From Acidobacteriota bacterium (lineage in GTDB: Bacteria > Acidobacteriota > JAAYUB01), in assembly GCA_018001935.1 (NCBI GenBank), contig JAGNHB010000027.1, positions 1 through 64,000 of the forward strand: 64,000 nucleotides of DNA, in the 5' to 3' direction. Positions within the stretch are counted from its first letter, which is position 1. Each line of letters starts with the position of its first letter. This document shows, piece after piece, positions 1-8,750 of the stretch. The position numbers and the translations under genes are program-made. The notes under the pieces were generated by a model. That model was given only the letters and a program-made list of their open reading frames with translations. It was not told the DNA's origin and searched no databases.

Positions 1-141
1 ACTTTACCGCCGCTTTTGCTCTATCACCCCCCTCGCACAAGAATGCCGGCTGTCTCTGAAACGCTTCAAAACCTCTCACCGCGCCCCTTTTGGCCCTGCT
101 TGTCCTCATGATGCGAAACCGCTGCCCACCCGAATAACCGC

Positions 142-171
142 TTGGATTCTTCCGACGAGCCGTTGTAAAAT
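142..171 (+). promoter_or_regulatory. Possible sigma70-type promoter for the BNR/dockerin-like gene
   Basis: TTGGAT at 142-147 and TAAAAT at 166-171 are separated by 18 bp and lie about 57 bp before the ATG at 229. A GAGAGG ribosome site sits about 9 bases before that ATG. No gene is seen in the rest of bases 1-228. Confidence 0.45.
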
Positions 172-228
172 AGATGCAAGTCTGTCCATTATCCATCTGT
201 CGGAAGACCGTCGAAGAGAGGTAAAAAC

Positions 229-2427
229 ATGAAACGGATTTGGTTTCTCTGCGTCGGGATCCTCCTCAGCACGGGCTGGATTGTTGCCGAAACGTCCAGG
301 GCGGCTGTCGTGAAGTACAACCAGTGGGACTGTCATGGTCCCATGGGAACCGCCCAGAACGCCCAGGTCGTCTGCGTGCCCGCCGCAAGCGAAGGCGTCT
401 GGGCCGGGACCCAGGGCGGCGGGATGTTCCTCCGCCTCCCCTACAGCAGCTGGGGCGTGCGCAACGCGGGCCTGGACACCACCTACGTCACCAGCGTCGG
501 CGCCTTCCGGAACTGGAGCGCGGTCTGGGCCGGGACCATCGCGGGGCTGTTCAAGTCCATCGACTGGACCAACTGGAACCCCGTCACCGCCGTGGGAACG
601 GACTGCATCACGGCCATCGGCACGCTGGAGACTGTCGGGACCTACCCCATCCGGATCGTGTGGGTCGGCAACACCCAGGGGAAGCTCTTCACCAGCAGCA
701 ACAGCGGCGGGACCTGGACCGACGTCACCGACACCCTTCCCGCCCACCCCATCACGGCCATCGCGGCCACAACGGCGGACCGGAACACCGTCTGGGTCGG
801 CAACAGCTGGGGGATGGTCTACAAGTCAGTCCCCGCCGTGGGCTGGGTCAAGGTCATCGACGGCGACAACACGTCCCGGGTCAAATGCATCGTCCTCGAC
901 CCCACGAACGCCAATAAAGCCTACGTGGGCTTCGAACAGGGGGAAGCGGGGGGCGCCCGCGGGGTGCGCCGGACCACCGACGGCGGGACCCACTGGGAGT
1001 GGGTGGGCCTGACCTCCCGGGACGTGCTGAGCCTCTACGCCGACCCGCTGCACGCCAACACCGTCTACGCGGGGTGCGCGGCGGCGGACGGGCTGCCCGT
1101 GCTCTACCGGACCGCGGACGGCGGCGCCAACTGGTCGTCCCGGGACTCGGGCATCGGCCGGACGAGCGGCGTCTGCTCCCTCGCCATGTACACGGACCCC
1201 AGCGTGACGGACTGGCCTCAGGGGACCCTCTTCGCCGGGCTGACCAACGGTGCCACCTGCCAATCCACCAACGGGGGGGCGAGCTGGAAGTGGACGGTCG
1301 CCGGCATGGACACCCGCGCCATCCCCGGGCTGGGGACCCAGGTCCAGCTCCCGAACGCGGTCTACGCCGGCGACAATAAGGGAAACCTCTTCCGCAGCGC
1401 GGACCGGGCGTGGTCCTGGGCCGTCACCGGGGACGGCACACCCGTCATCCCCTACAACTACAACCAGGAGATCCGCGCCGTCGCCGTCACCCCGACCTCG
1501 GGCGGGGAAACCCCCTCGCTCTGGGTCGCGACCGGGAGCAACAACGGGGGGTTCGTCTTTCACTCGCCCGACGGCGGGGCGACGTGGGAATCGGAAGTGA
1601 ACGAGATGACCTCCTTCCGTTGCCTGGCCTACGACCCGCTGGACAACTCGAAGATGTACGCCGGGGGGCGGGACGTGATGTCGACCGGGTACTCCCTCTT
1701 CCGAGGCACGGACGGCGGCCAGCACTGGTACGGTTCGGTCGGGCAGCACGAGGTCCGCGGCGTGGTCCCGTCCCCGTTCACGGCCGGCACGGTCTACATT
1801 GGGAAAAAGTACAATTATTCTTCCGGCCAGACCTTCTTCTGCTCCACGAACGCCGGCCTGGACTGGGCTGAACCCGGCGACGACCTGACAGGGAAGAGTG
1901 TCCTCTGCCTGGCCATTCACCCCACGCACGACAAGGTCCTGTTCGCCGGGATGGAACACGACGGGGTTTACTGGACCAAGGACGGGGGGGGCCACTGGGC
2001 GCCTCGAGGCACCGGGCTGGAGGGCCTGAGCGTCACCAGCATCGCCATAAACCCCCTGTACCCGCAGACCCTCTATGCGGGCACCGAGGCGAACGGGATT
2101 TACCGGTCCCTCAACGGGGGGTACACCTGGGCGTCGTCCAACGGCGGCCTCTGGGACTGGATCGTTTACACCCTCGCGCTGCACCCGGGGGCGCCCTCCC
2201 GGGTGTACGCCTCCACCAGCAGCGGGGTGTTCTTCCGAAGCTACATCAACGACCTGAACTTCGACGACCTCTTCGACACCCTCGACATCGATTTCGGTCA
2301 CCTGGTGGCCTGCGAGGCGAACATACCCGTGCCGGTGGACCCCACGGCGGCCGACGTGAACAACGACGGGAGGATAAACGCCGTGGACATGGTCCTCATG
2401 CTGGTGAACCTGAATGCGGAGGAATGA
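229..2427 (+). CDS. Exported BNR/VPS10-like beta-propeller protein with dockerin-like C-terminus
   Basis: A 732-residue secreted protein. The N-terminus is a clear signal peptide (MKR, a hydrophobic run, then VAETSRA). The body consists of repeated blades with short 'DGG..W' and 'VYAG' motifs, as in sialidase/BNR and sortilin-type propellers. The last 60 or so residues carry two EF-hand-like loops, DLNFDDLFDTLD and DVNNDGRINAVD, the arrangement of a type I dockerin module. The propeller probably binds a polymer or partner protein outside the cell; no glycosidase active site is evident. The start follows a GAGAGG ribosome site. The stop overlaps the start of the downstream membrane protein by 14 bases, suggesting coupled translation. 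A paralogue with the same architecture lies at 45571-47754 on the other strand. No cohesin gene is visible in the window, so the dockerin partner is unknown. Confidence 0.85.
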   Translation: MKRIWFLCVGILLSTGWIVAETSRAAVVKYNQWDCHGPMGTAQNAQVVCVPAASEGVWAGTQGGGMFLRLPYSSWGVRNAGLDTTYVTSVGAFRNWSAVWAGTIAGLFKSIDWTNWNPVTAVGTDCITAIGTLETVGTYPIRIVWVGNTQGKLFTSSNSGGTWTDVTDTLPAHPITAIAATTADRNTVWVGNSWGMVYKSVPAVGWVKVIDGDNTSRVKCIVLDPTNANKAYVGFEQGEAGGARGVRRTTDGGTHWEWVGLTSRDVLSLYADPLHANTVYAGCAAADGLPVLYRTADGGANWSSRDSGIGRTSGVCSLAMYTDPSVTDWPQGTLFAGLTNGATCQSTNGGASWKWTVAGMDTRAIPGLGTQVQLPNAVYAGDNKGNLFRSADRAWSWAVTGDGTPVIPYNYNQEIRAVAVTPTSGGETPSLWVATGSNNGGFVFHSPDGGATWESEVNEMTSFRCLAYDPLDNSKMYAGGRDVMSTGYSLFRGTDGGQHWYGSVGQHEVRGVVPSPFTAGTVYIGKKYNYSSGQTFFCSTNAGLDWAEPGDDLTGKSVLCLAIHPTHDKVLFAGMEHDGVYWTKDGGGHWAPRGTGLEGLSVTSIAINPLYPQTLYAGTEANGIYRSLNGGYTWASSNGGLWDWIVYTLALHPGAPSRVYASTSSGVFFRSYINDLNFDDLFDTLDIDFGHLVACEANIPVPVDPTAADVNNDGRINAVDMVLMLVNLNAEE

Positions 2428-4789
2428 GGCCGGGGGGGCGCCGCGGGAAGGGAAAACCGGCCGCGGGCCCGCCTGGCCTTTCATTCTGGGAGGGGGGTGG
2501 ATCCTCGCGGTAGCGCTGATCTGGCTCCACCGTCACTGGGTCTGGACGGAGGGGGGGCGCGCGGTCCCCATCCAACTGGGGGCGCTGTGGCACCTTGACG
2601 CCTTCGGGCGCGCCCTGGCGCCGATCCTGGCGATTTTCCTCGCCGCGGGCACCTGGGCGGCCACCCGGCGATTCCTGCTGGGAAAACGGTGGGAAGAGCC
2701 CATTTGTCTTGGGATCCCCGCTTTCGTCGCCGTTTTTTTCCTGGCCGTGCTGGCGGTCCTCAACGTCACGGGCTTCCTCCGGGCGGACCCCGCCACCGGC
2801 CTGCCCCCGCTGGAGGCAGAGACCTGGCCCCTGGCCAACGCCTTCTTCGCGGTCCGACTGTCCCTGCTCGTGCTCACCGTGACCCTTTTCATCCTGGCCG
2901 CGCACGCCGCCGGGGCCATCGCCCTTCGATGGCTGAACCGCCTCCCGGACGACCCGCTCGACGCCTTCCTGTTCCGGGTTGCCGCCGGACTGGGGGCCCT
3001 TGCCCTCGCCCTCTTCGGGCTGGGGGCTGCCGGGGCCTACCGGTGGGAGGCGATCCTGGTGTTGCTGACCGTCGTGTTTGCCTCGGCGCTCCGGGAAACA
3101 ACAGGCCTCCTGCGCCGGGCGGCGACGGCTCGCTGGACGTTCGTCCTCCGCGGCCGGGGCCTGCCCCTCGTGGTGTTTCTCTTCCTGCTGGCCATGGCGG
3201 CCCTCAACGCCGCCGACCTCCTCCGCCCCATCCCGGTGGGCTACGACGACCTCAACCGGTACCTGCTCCGCCCCCGCCTGATGGCCGAAAGCCATGCCCT
3301 GGTGGCCGGGGTCCTCCCCTTCCCCGTCGAACTCCTCACCGGGCTGGGCTTCCTCTTCTCCGGTTCGTCCGCACCGGCCATGGCGATCAGTTGGTCCGGC
3401 GGGGTGCTCACCGTCCTGGCCGTCCTCGGCTTCGCCCGGCGCTTCTGGACCCTTCGGGAAGGGGTCGTCGCCGCGGCCGTCTTTTACACGCTGCCGATGG
3501 TGGGGCAGCTCTCCGACTTCGACCTCAAGATCGACCTGATGTTCTGTTTCGTGGCGGTCATGGCCTGGCGGGCGCTGGCCGAGCGGGCCGAGGGCGCCGC
3601 CCCTCCCGCCTGGCTGGCCCTCGCGGCGGGGCTGGCCGGTACGGCTCTCGCCATGAAGCTCACCGCGGTCTTCCTGCTGGGCGCGCTGACCGCGGGGGCG
3701 GCGATACGCTGGCCCAGGGTCCGGCCCCCGCGGGGACGGGCACTCGCCGTCTGGTCCGCGGCGGCGGGGCTATTCCTTCTGTCCGTGGCCCCCTGGTTTC
3801 TCTACAACGTCTCCACCCGGGGCTGGCGGCGGCCGTCCTCCGCGGTGGAATGGATCACCAGCCGGGCCCCGGCTGAACTTCGGGACGCCGACTGGCGGGC
3901 CGCGGGGCTCTCCCCGGGGGGAGGCCCGGCCGCCACCGGCATCGGGGAGGAGATGGAGCGCTACGAGGCGCCGAACCGCGGCTGGCGGCGTTTCCTCCTG
4001 CCCTGGAACCTGAGCATGAACGTCGGGCTCAACGACCTCTTCGTGGGGATCGGGTACCTCTTCCTGGCCTTCCTCCCGGTTTCCCTGCTCCTTCATCGGT
4101 GGCGGGACTGGAGCCGGCACGCCCGGTGGCTGACGGTGACGGCCCTGGTCTACTGGGTCGCCTGGGCGGCCGGCGGGATGTGCATCCCCTGGTACGCACT
4201 TCCCGGCTTCGTCCCGCTCGCCCTGGGCGTCGCCCTCTTCCTGGGGGAAACCGGGAGGCCCCGATGGTTCGGCGCCCTGGCGGCGGCCGCCGCCGTGGTC
4301 TCCCTCGGAGCGCACGTGATGCTGCAGGCGGATAAGGCGTGCCCCCCGGTGGTGCTTCGCTATGCGGCAGGCGACCTCACGCCGGACGACTTCACCGACG
4401 AGGTGATCCCCGGGGCCCGGCAGGCCGCGGAGATCCTCGACGCCTCGCCCGCGCCCACCCGCGTCCTGCGGATCGGGACGCTGGTGCCCTACTTCGTCCG
4501 GGACGCCCACCGGCGGATGGTGGAGGACAGCTACCTGGACCTCTTCAATCGCCTGGACGCCGGCGCCTCGGACGCCGTCACCCTCCGGCGGCTCCGGGCG
4601 GTGGGGATCCGCCACGTTCTCTTCGACCTCCGCGTCAACTCCATCGAGGCCGACGTCGGCGGGACCCTCCACCGGAAGGCCAACCGTTTCGTGTCCTTCG
4701 CCAACCGGAACCTCCTCCTCCGATTCCAGGACCCCCGCTCGGGCATCGCGCTGCTGGAGGTCCCCCCCGCCCCCTTTCCCACCCCATAA
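2414..4789 (+). CDS. Polytopic membrane protein, GT-C/PMT-like glycosyltransferase
   Basis: This 791-residue protein has about twelve hydrophobic segments spread over the first 650 residues and a soluble C-terminal domain. An acidic motif, YDDLNRYL, sits in an early loop after a transmembrane helix. This is where GT-C glycosyltransferases (the ArnT/PMT family) carry the catalytic Asp that uses polyprenyl-phosphate sugars. The family assignment rests on topology and that motif only. The start overlaps the preceding exported protein by 14 bases and lacks a strong ribosome site, so translation is probably coupled. The partner substrate could be the upstream secreted propeller, but that is inference. 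Alternative: an uncharacterised membrane protein of the glycosyltransferase 39 clan. Confidence 0.65.
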   Translation: MRRNEAGGAPREGKTGRGPAWPFILGGGWILAVALIWLHRHWVWTEGGRAVPIQLGALWHLDAFGRALAPILAIFLAAGTWAATRRFLLGKRWEEPICLGIPAFVAVFFLAVLAVLNVTGFLRADPATGLPPLEAETWPLANAFFAVRLSLLVLTVTLFILAAHAAGAIALRWLNRLPDDPLDAFLFRVAAGLGALALALFGLGAAGAYRWEAILVLLTVVFASALRETTGLLRRAATARWTFVLRGRGLPLVVFLFLLAMAALNAADLLRPIPVGYDDLNRYLLRPRLMAESHALVAGVLPFPVELLTGLGFLFSGSSAPAMAISWSGGVLTVLAVLGFARRFWTLREGVVAAAVFYTLPMVGQLSDFDLKIDLMFCFVAVMAWRALAERAEGAAPPAWLALAAGLAGTALAMKLTAVFLLGALTAGAAIRWPRVRPPRGRALAVWSAAAGLFLLSVAPWFLYNVSTRGWRRPSSAVEWITSRAPAELRDADWRAAGLSPGGGPAATGIGEEMERYEAPNRGWRRFLLPWNLSMNVGLNDLFVGIGYLFLAFLPVSLLLHRWRDWSRHARWLTVTALVYWVAWAAGGMCIPWYALPGFVPLALGVALFLGETGRPRWFGALAAAAAVVSLGAHVMLQADKACPPVVLRYAAGDLTPDDFTDEVIPGARQAAEILDASPAPTRVLRIGTLVPYFVRDAHRRMVEDSYLDLFNRLDAGASDAVTLRRLRAVGIRHVLFDLRVNSIEADVGGTLHRKANRFVSFANRNLLLRFQDPRSGIALLEVPPAPFPTP

Positions 4790-4794
4790 CCCCC

Positions 4795-4884
4795 ATTATC
4801 GGAATCGGAATCGGAATCGGAATCGGAATCGGTATCGGTATCGCTATCGGTATCGCTATCGGTATCGCTATCGGTATCGGTACC
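4795..4884 (+). repeat. Hexanucleotide repeat tract (GGAATC / GGTATC / GCTATC)
   Basis: Fifteen consecutive hexamers begin with ATTATC. Five perfect GGAATC copies (4801-4830) follow, then GGTATC alternating with GCTATC to 4878, then GGTACC. Degenerate copies (GATACC, GTGATC, GGTCTC, GGCATC) fade out to about 4915. The tract starts 5 bases after the stop of the membrane protein. In one frame it would encode alternating Ile-Gly/Ile-Ala, but no ribosome site supports translation. The remainder of 4790-5102 holds only the downstream promoter. Confidence 0.95.
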
Positions 4885-5022
4885 ATGCTCGATACCGTGA
4901 TCGGTCTCGGCATCGCCGACGAAACGCGCGCAAAACCACCGGGAGATGTTGCATTTTTCCGCCAGGGGCTTCTGGTCCTTGCCTGGGGCTGTAACCTCTC
5001 AACGCAGGCGTTGAAATCGCCG

Positions 5023-5052
5023 TTGACTTTCTGTTCCGGACGGGTCTATTCT
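5023..5052 (+). promoter_or_regulatory. Promoter for propeller-sensor histidine kinase
   Basis: TTGACT at 5023-5028 and TATTCT at 5047-5052 are separated by 18 bp (TCTATT at 5045-5050 is an alternative -10). The leader to the chosen ATG would be about 43 bases. Confidence 0.5.
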
Positions 5053-5102
5053 CGCCCCATGTTCACCGCTGCGCTCAACACCGATCGGTGCAGGACACTG
5101 CC

Positions 5103-8100
5103 ATGAACGCCACCCGGTGGATCATCGGAGCCTGGGTGTGCGTGTTCTTCGGGACGTGGGCGCCGGCACTGGACCCCCAAAAACCCCTGTCCCAGTACAT
5201 ACTCCGCAACTGGGGCACCGAGGAGGGCCTGCCCTCCCCCCAGGTCCTGGACGTCCTCCAGGACCGCAACGGTTTTCTCTGGCTGGCCACCTACAACGGA
5301 CTGGCCCGGTTCGACGGCGTTTCCTTCGAGCCCTTCAACGAGAAGACGCACCCCGGGATCCGCCACAGCAGCTTCTGCCGTTTGTGCGAGGACGCGGACG
5401 GCACCCTCTGGGCCGCCAACGACGGCGGCGGCCTCTACCGGCTCCGGCACGGCGTCTTCCGCATCTTCACCGACGCCGACGGGCTGGCCGACAACTCGGT
5501 CCGCACCGTTTTCCGGGGCCGGCGGGGGACCCTCTGGGTGGGCTGCTCGCGGGGGCTCTGCCGGAAGCTGCCGGCGGAGGACCGGTTCGAATGCCTGAGC
5601 GCGTTCCGGGGGCACGAGATCACCGAGATGTTCGAGGATGCCCGGGGTGACCTCTGGATCGGGACTTTCCGCGAGGGGATCCGGGTGCTGACCCTGGAGG
5701 GGCGCCTCGTCACCCCCCCCGCGGAAAAGGCCGGGGAGGCCCTTCAGGTGACCGCTTTCGCCCAGACGCCCGACGGGACGGTCTGGGTCGCGGGGGCCGA
5801 CGGGGGGCTCTTCCACAACCGGGACGGGACCCTCCGCGCCTTCACGGGGTGGCCGGACGGACAGCCCCACGTGGTCCGCGCCCTGAGCATCGACTCCCGG
5901 GGCACGCTGTGGGTCGGCTGCGACGACGGCATCACCCGGCTCGGCAAGGGCGGCTTCGTCGAGTGGTCGAAGGACAGCCGCACCGCCCGGTTGCGGCACT
6001 TCTGCAACGACCGGGAAGGCAACCTCTGGCTCGCCACGTACTATGCGGGCCTCTCCTGCCTCAGCAACGGGAAGTTCCTCACCTGGACCACCGGGGAGGG
6101 CTTGTCCGAGGACCTGGTCCACGCCGTGGGCGAAACGGCGAACGGCGAGATCCTCGTCGGGACCGAGAGCGGGCTGGACCGGCTGACGGGGGGCGCCGCC
6201 GCCCCCTACCCGGCCAGGGTCGGCAAGGTCCGGGACATCCTGACGGACCGCAAGGGGCGGACCTGGGTGGCCACCCACCTGGGGCTGGTCCAGTTGTCGG
6301 ACGGCGCACCCCGGACCCTCACCAAGAAGGAGGGCCTGTCCGACGACCTGGTGCGCGTCCTCCTGGAAGACCGTTCCGGCGCCGTCTGGGCCGGCACACG
6401 GTTCGGCCTGAGCCGCATCTCCGACCAGGGGATCGAGGTCATCGGCGCCCGGCAGGGGCTCACCAGCGAGTTCATCCTCTCCCTCCTGGAGGACCGGGAC
6501 GGCGCTATCTGGATCGGAACCAGCGGGGGCGGGCTGTTCCGCTACGCCGCCGGGGGGATGCTCAACTTCACCACCCGCAACGGCCTGGCCAGCAACGTGG
6601 TGACGCGGATGCACCAGGACCCCGACGGCACGCTGTGGATCGGGACCAACAACGGGCTCACCCGGTACCGCGGCGGGGCCTTCCGCTCCGTTCGGGAGTC
6701 CGACGGCCTCCCGGGCAGCGTGATTTTCCAGGTCCTCGACGACGGGCTGGGCTTTTTCTGGATGACCAGCCCCACGGGCGTCTTCCGGGTGGAGAAGAAA
6801 AGCCTCGACGGCTACCTGGACGGCCGGGAGAAACGCATCGGCTGCATGGCCTTCGGGAAATCCGACGGGATGAAGGTCAACGAGTGCACGTCCCTGTCCC
6901 GGTCCCTCCGCAGCCGGGACGGCAGGCTCTGGTTCTGCACCCTCAAGGGCGTCGCCATGATCGACCCGGCGCACTTCGTCATCAACCGGGAAGCCCCCCC
7001 CATCCGGATCTCCCAGGTCACCGTCGACGACGCCGACCACCCCGCCCCCTTCAACGTGTTCGGGGCCGAGGGCTCCGCCGGGGCCCCTCAACCGGAGACG
7101 ATCGTGGTGGGGCCGGGCCTGCGCCGCATCGAGTTCCGCTTCGCCGCCCTGAGTTTCGTCGCCCCGGAGCGGGTGCGTTTCCGGTACCTGCTGGAAGGCA
7201 ACGACACGGCCTGGGTCGAGGCCGGGACGCGGCGGACGGCCAACTACACCAATCTGGGGCCGGGCCGCTACACCTTCCGCGTCATGGCGTGCAACAACGA
7301 CGGGGTCTGGAGCCCGAGAGGGGAGGCCCTCCGGGTCGAGGTCCGGCCGTTCTTCCACCAGACCCTCTGGTTCTGGGCCCTCTGCCTCCTCGGCGCCGCC
7401 CTGGTCATCGGGCTGTCCATCGGGTGGCGGTTGCGGTCCCTCGTGACCCGGGAGAAGACCCTTCAGCAAAATGTGGAGCAGAAGACCCGGGAACTCCGGG
7501 AGGCCAACCTCTCGCTGGAAGAGCAGAACCGCGCCCTGGCGGAGAAGAACGCCCAGATCGACCGGGCCTACCGGGAAATCAAGGAGCTGGAGGAACTCAA
7601 GACCAGCTTCCTCGCCGCCATGGCCCACGAGGTGCGGACCCCCATCACCTCCGTCCTGGGCTTCGCCCACCTGATCGAGAAGGACGTCCACAAGGTCTGC
7701 GAACAGGTCGAACCCGGCGGCGACGAGGAGAAGAACCGCTGGCGGATCCGGCGCATCCACGAGAACCTCCGCATCGTCATCCAGGAGGGCGAGCGCCTCA
7801 CCCGCCTGATCAGCGACGAACTGGAACTGGTGAAGATCGAGACCGGGAAGGTGGTGTGGCGGGACGAGGACCACCCGGTGTCGGAGATCCTGGCCAAGGC
7901 CGTCAAGCTGGCCCGGGGCTTCTTCCCCGCCACGGAGGGGATCGAGCTGCGCTACGAGTGCGGCGCCGACCTGGGGGTCGTCCGGGTGGACGAGGACCGC
8001 ATCCTCCACGTCCTGTCGGCGCTCCTGGACAACAGCGCCCGCTACACCCAGGAGGGCCACGTCCGGCTCAGCGGGCGGCGGCGCGGGGACGGGGCGGTGG

Positions 8101-8333
8101 AGATCGCCCTGGAGGACACGGGGCCGGGGATCCCCGAGGAGCACCGCGACAAGCTCTTCGACAAGTTCAGCCAGCTGGGCGACACCCTGGAGAAGGTCCG
8201 CCGGGGCACCGGCCTGGGCCTGGCCGTCTGCCGGGAGATCGTCCGCCACTACGGCGGCGAGATCTGGGTGGAGGGCGACCCCGCCCAGGGCAACATCTTC
8301 AAGTTCACGTTGCCGGTGCGGGGGGTGGATTGA
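5103..8333 (+). CDS. Two-component sensor histidine kinase with double beta-propeller and Y_Y_Y sensor
   Basis: A 1076-residue membrane sensor kinase. It has a signal peptide, then roughly fourteen 'LW.G...GL.R' propeller repeats (two seven-bladed propellers) and a Y_Y_Y domain. A transmembrane helix lies near residue 755 and a coiled coil follows. A HisKA domain has phosphoacceptor His842 in the motif AHEVRTP, and a HATPase domain shows an N box (DNSARY), G1 (DTGPGIP) and G2 (GTGLGLA). The N-terminal part would sit in the periplasm and detect an unknown ligand, as in Bacteroides hybrid systems. This protein has no receiver or DNA-binding domain, so a separate response regulator is needed and none is adjacent. 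I chose the ATG at 5103, which starts a proper signal peptide, over a GTG 15 bases earlier. The related sensor at 35025-37922 has a GGDEF output instead. Confidence 0.92.
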   Translation: MNATRWIIGAWVCVFFGTWAPALDPQKPLSQYILRNWGTEEGLPSPQVLDVLQDRNGFLWLATYNGLARFDGVSFEPFNEKTHPGIRHSSFCRLCEDADGTLWAANDGGGLYRLRHGVFRIFTDADGLADNSVRTVFRGRRGTLWVGCSRGLCRKLPAEDRFECLSAFRGHEITEMFEDARGDLWIGTFREGIRVLTLEGRLVTPPAEKAGEALQVTAFAQTPDGTVWVAGADGGLFHNRDGTLRAFTGWPDGQPHVVRALSIDSRGTLWVGCDDGITRLGKGGFVEWSKDSRTARLRHFCNDREGNLWLATYYAGLSCLSNGKFLTWTTGEGLSEDLVHAVGETANGEILVGTESGLDRLTGGAAAPYPARVGKVRDILTDRKGRTWVATHLGLVQLSDGAPRTLTKKEGLSDDLVRVLLEDRSGAVWAGTRFGLSRISDQGIEVIGARQGLTSEFILSLLEDRDGAIWIGTSGGGLFRYAAGGMLNFTTRNGLASNVVTRMHQDPDGTLWIGTNNGLTRYRGGAFRSVRESDGLPGSVIFQVLDDGLGFFWMTSPTGVFRVEKKSLDGYLDGREKRIGCMAFGKSDGMKVNECTSLSRSLRSRDGRLWFCTLKGVAMIDPAHFVINREAPPIRISQVTVDDADHPAPFNVFGAEGSAGAPQPETIVVGPGLRRIEFRFAALSFVAPERVRFRYLLEGNDTAWVEAGTRRTANYTNLGPGRYTFRVMACNNDGVWSPRGEALRVEVRPFFHQTLWFWALCLLGAALVIGLSIGWRLRSLVTREKTLQQNVEQKTRELREANLSLEEQNRALAEKNAQIDRAYREIKELEELKTSFLAAMAHEVRTPITSVLGFAHLIEKDVHKVCEQVEPGGDEEKNRWRIRRIHENLRIVIQEGERLTRLISDELELVKIETGKVVWRDEDHPVSEILAKAVKLARGFFPATEGIELRYECGADLGVVRVDEDRILHVLSALLDNSARYTQEGHVRLSGRRRGDGAVEIALEDTGPGIPEEHRDKLFDKFSQLGDTLEKVRRGTGLGLAVCREIVRHYGGEIWVEGDPAQGNIFKFTLPVRGVD

Positions 8334-8428
8334 GCGCTTGAGCCGCTGCGTTCCGACCGGCAGCTTGCCGGTTCCGGCGGCCTGTCGCGGCCGCTTTCAC
8401 CGGGCGAAGTTCCGGAAAAAGCACAGGG
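8334..8428 (+). repeat. Dispersed repeat family E, copy 1
   Basis: This stretch after the kinase stop resembles 43671-43772 after the TonB receptor stop. Shared blocks include GCGCTT.AGC.GCTGCGTT, CCGGTT.C and CCGGGCGAAGT followed by CCGG.AA.AGC. Both copies begin at or next to the stop codon of a plus-strand gene. Function unknown. Confidence 0.6.
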
Positions 8429-8449
8429 CTTGCAAGTGTTTGCAAGCCC
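8416..8449 (-). terminator. Rho-independent terminator of tRNA-Lys
   Basis: On the minus strand a perfect 10-bp stem (arms 8440-8449 and 8426-8435, loop of 4) is followed within 5 bases by a T5 run (8416-8420). It starts 9 bases after the tRNA CCA end. Confidence 0.75.
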
Positions 8450-8457
8450 TTGATTAC

Positions 8458-8533
8458 TGGTGAGGCGTGAAGGATTCGAACCTTCGACCCACGGCTTAAA
8501 AGGCCGTTGCTCTGCCAACTGAGCTAACGCCCC
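8458..8533 (-). tRNA. tRNA-Lys (UUU)
   Basis: A complete 76-base cloverleaf on the minus strand. The acceptor stem GGGGCGU pairs with ACGCCUC. The D-stem, the anticodon stem ACGGC/GCCGU with loop CUUUUAA (anticodon UUU) and the T-loop UUCGAAU are all present, and CCA is encoded. A promoter and a terminator flank it, so it is a single-gene unit. Confidence 0.97.
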
Positions 8534-8547
8534 GCGCGAAAGAGCGT

Positions 8548-8575
8548 ATTGTATCCCCCGGCCCGGGGAAGTCAA
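8548..8575 (-). promoter_or_regulatory. Promoter of tRNA-Lys
   Basis: Reading the minus strand, TTGACT (8575-8570) and TACAAT (8553-8548) are separated by 16 bp. The -10 ends 14 bases before the tRNA 5' end. It lies back to back with the divergent promoter at 8591-8619. Confidence 0.75.
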
Positions 8576-8590
8576 CAGGTTTTTCCCTGC

Positions 8591-8619
8591 TTGACCCTCG
8601 CCCGGTTTGCCTCTATGAT
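8591..8619 (+). promoter_or_regulatory. Promoter of the HEAT-repeat gene cluster
   Basis: TTGACC at 8591-8596 and TATGAT at 8614-8619 have the ideal 17-bp spacing. The leader to the ATG at 8751 would be about 125 bases; I see no riboswitch-like fold in it. Confidence 0.7.
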
Positions 8620-8750
8620 GCGTGAATCGGTCCAGGGCGGGAACCGGGCCGGGCCCCCTGCCGTATCTGGATGCACGGGGGCCCCGCTGTCCGGGCACCC
8701 CGGACACCCGGCGCCCTGGCCGCTCACACCTGCCCCTAACGGAGGAACGT

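Noticed and set aside
4339..5106. Frame reading through the hexamer repeat as an Ile-Gly/Ile-Ala protein
   Set aside because: No ribosome site, and the upstream half is a shadow of the membrane protein; the dipeptide pattern is only the repeat translated.
5046..8249. Long open frame (1067 codons) antisense to the propeller histidine kinase
   Set aside because: High-GC codon bias leaves few stops on the opposite strand; the product is low-complexity Gly/Pro/Arg/Val-rich with no domain, while the plus-strand protein has clear motifs.
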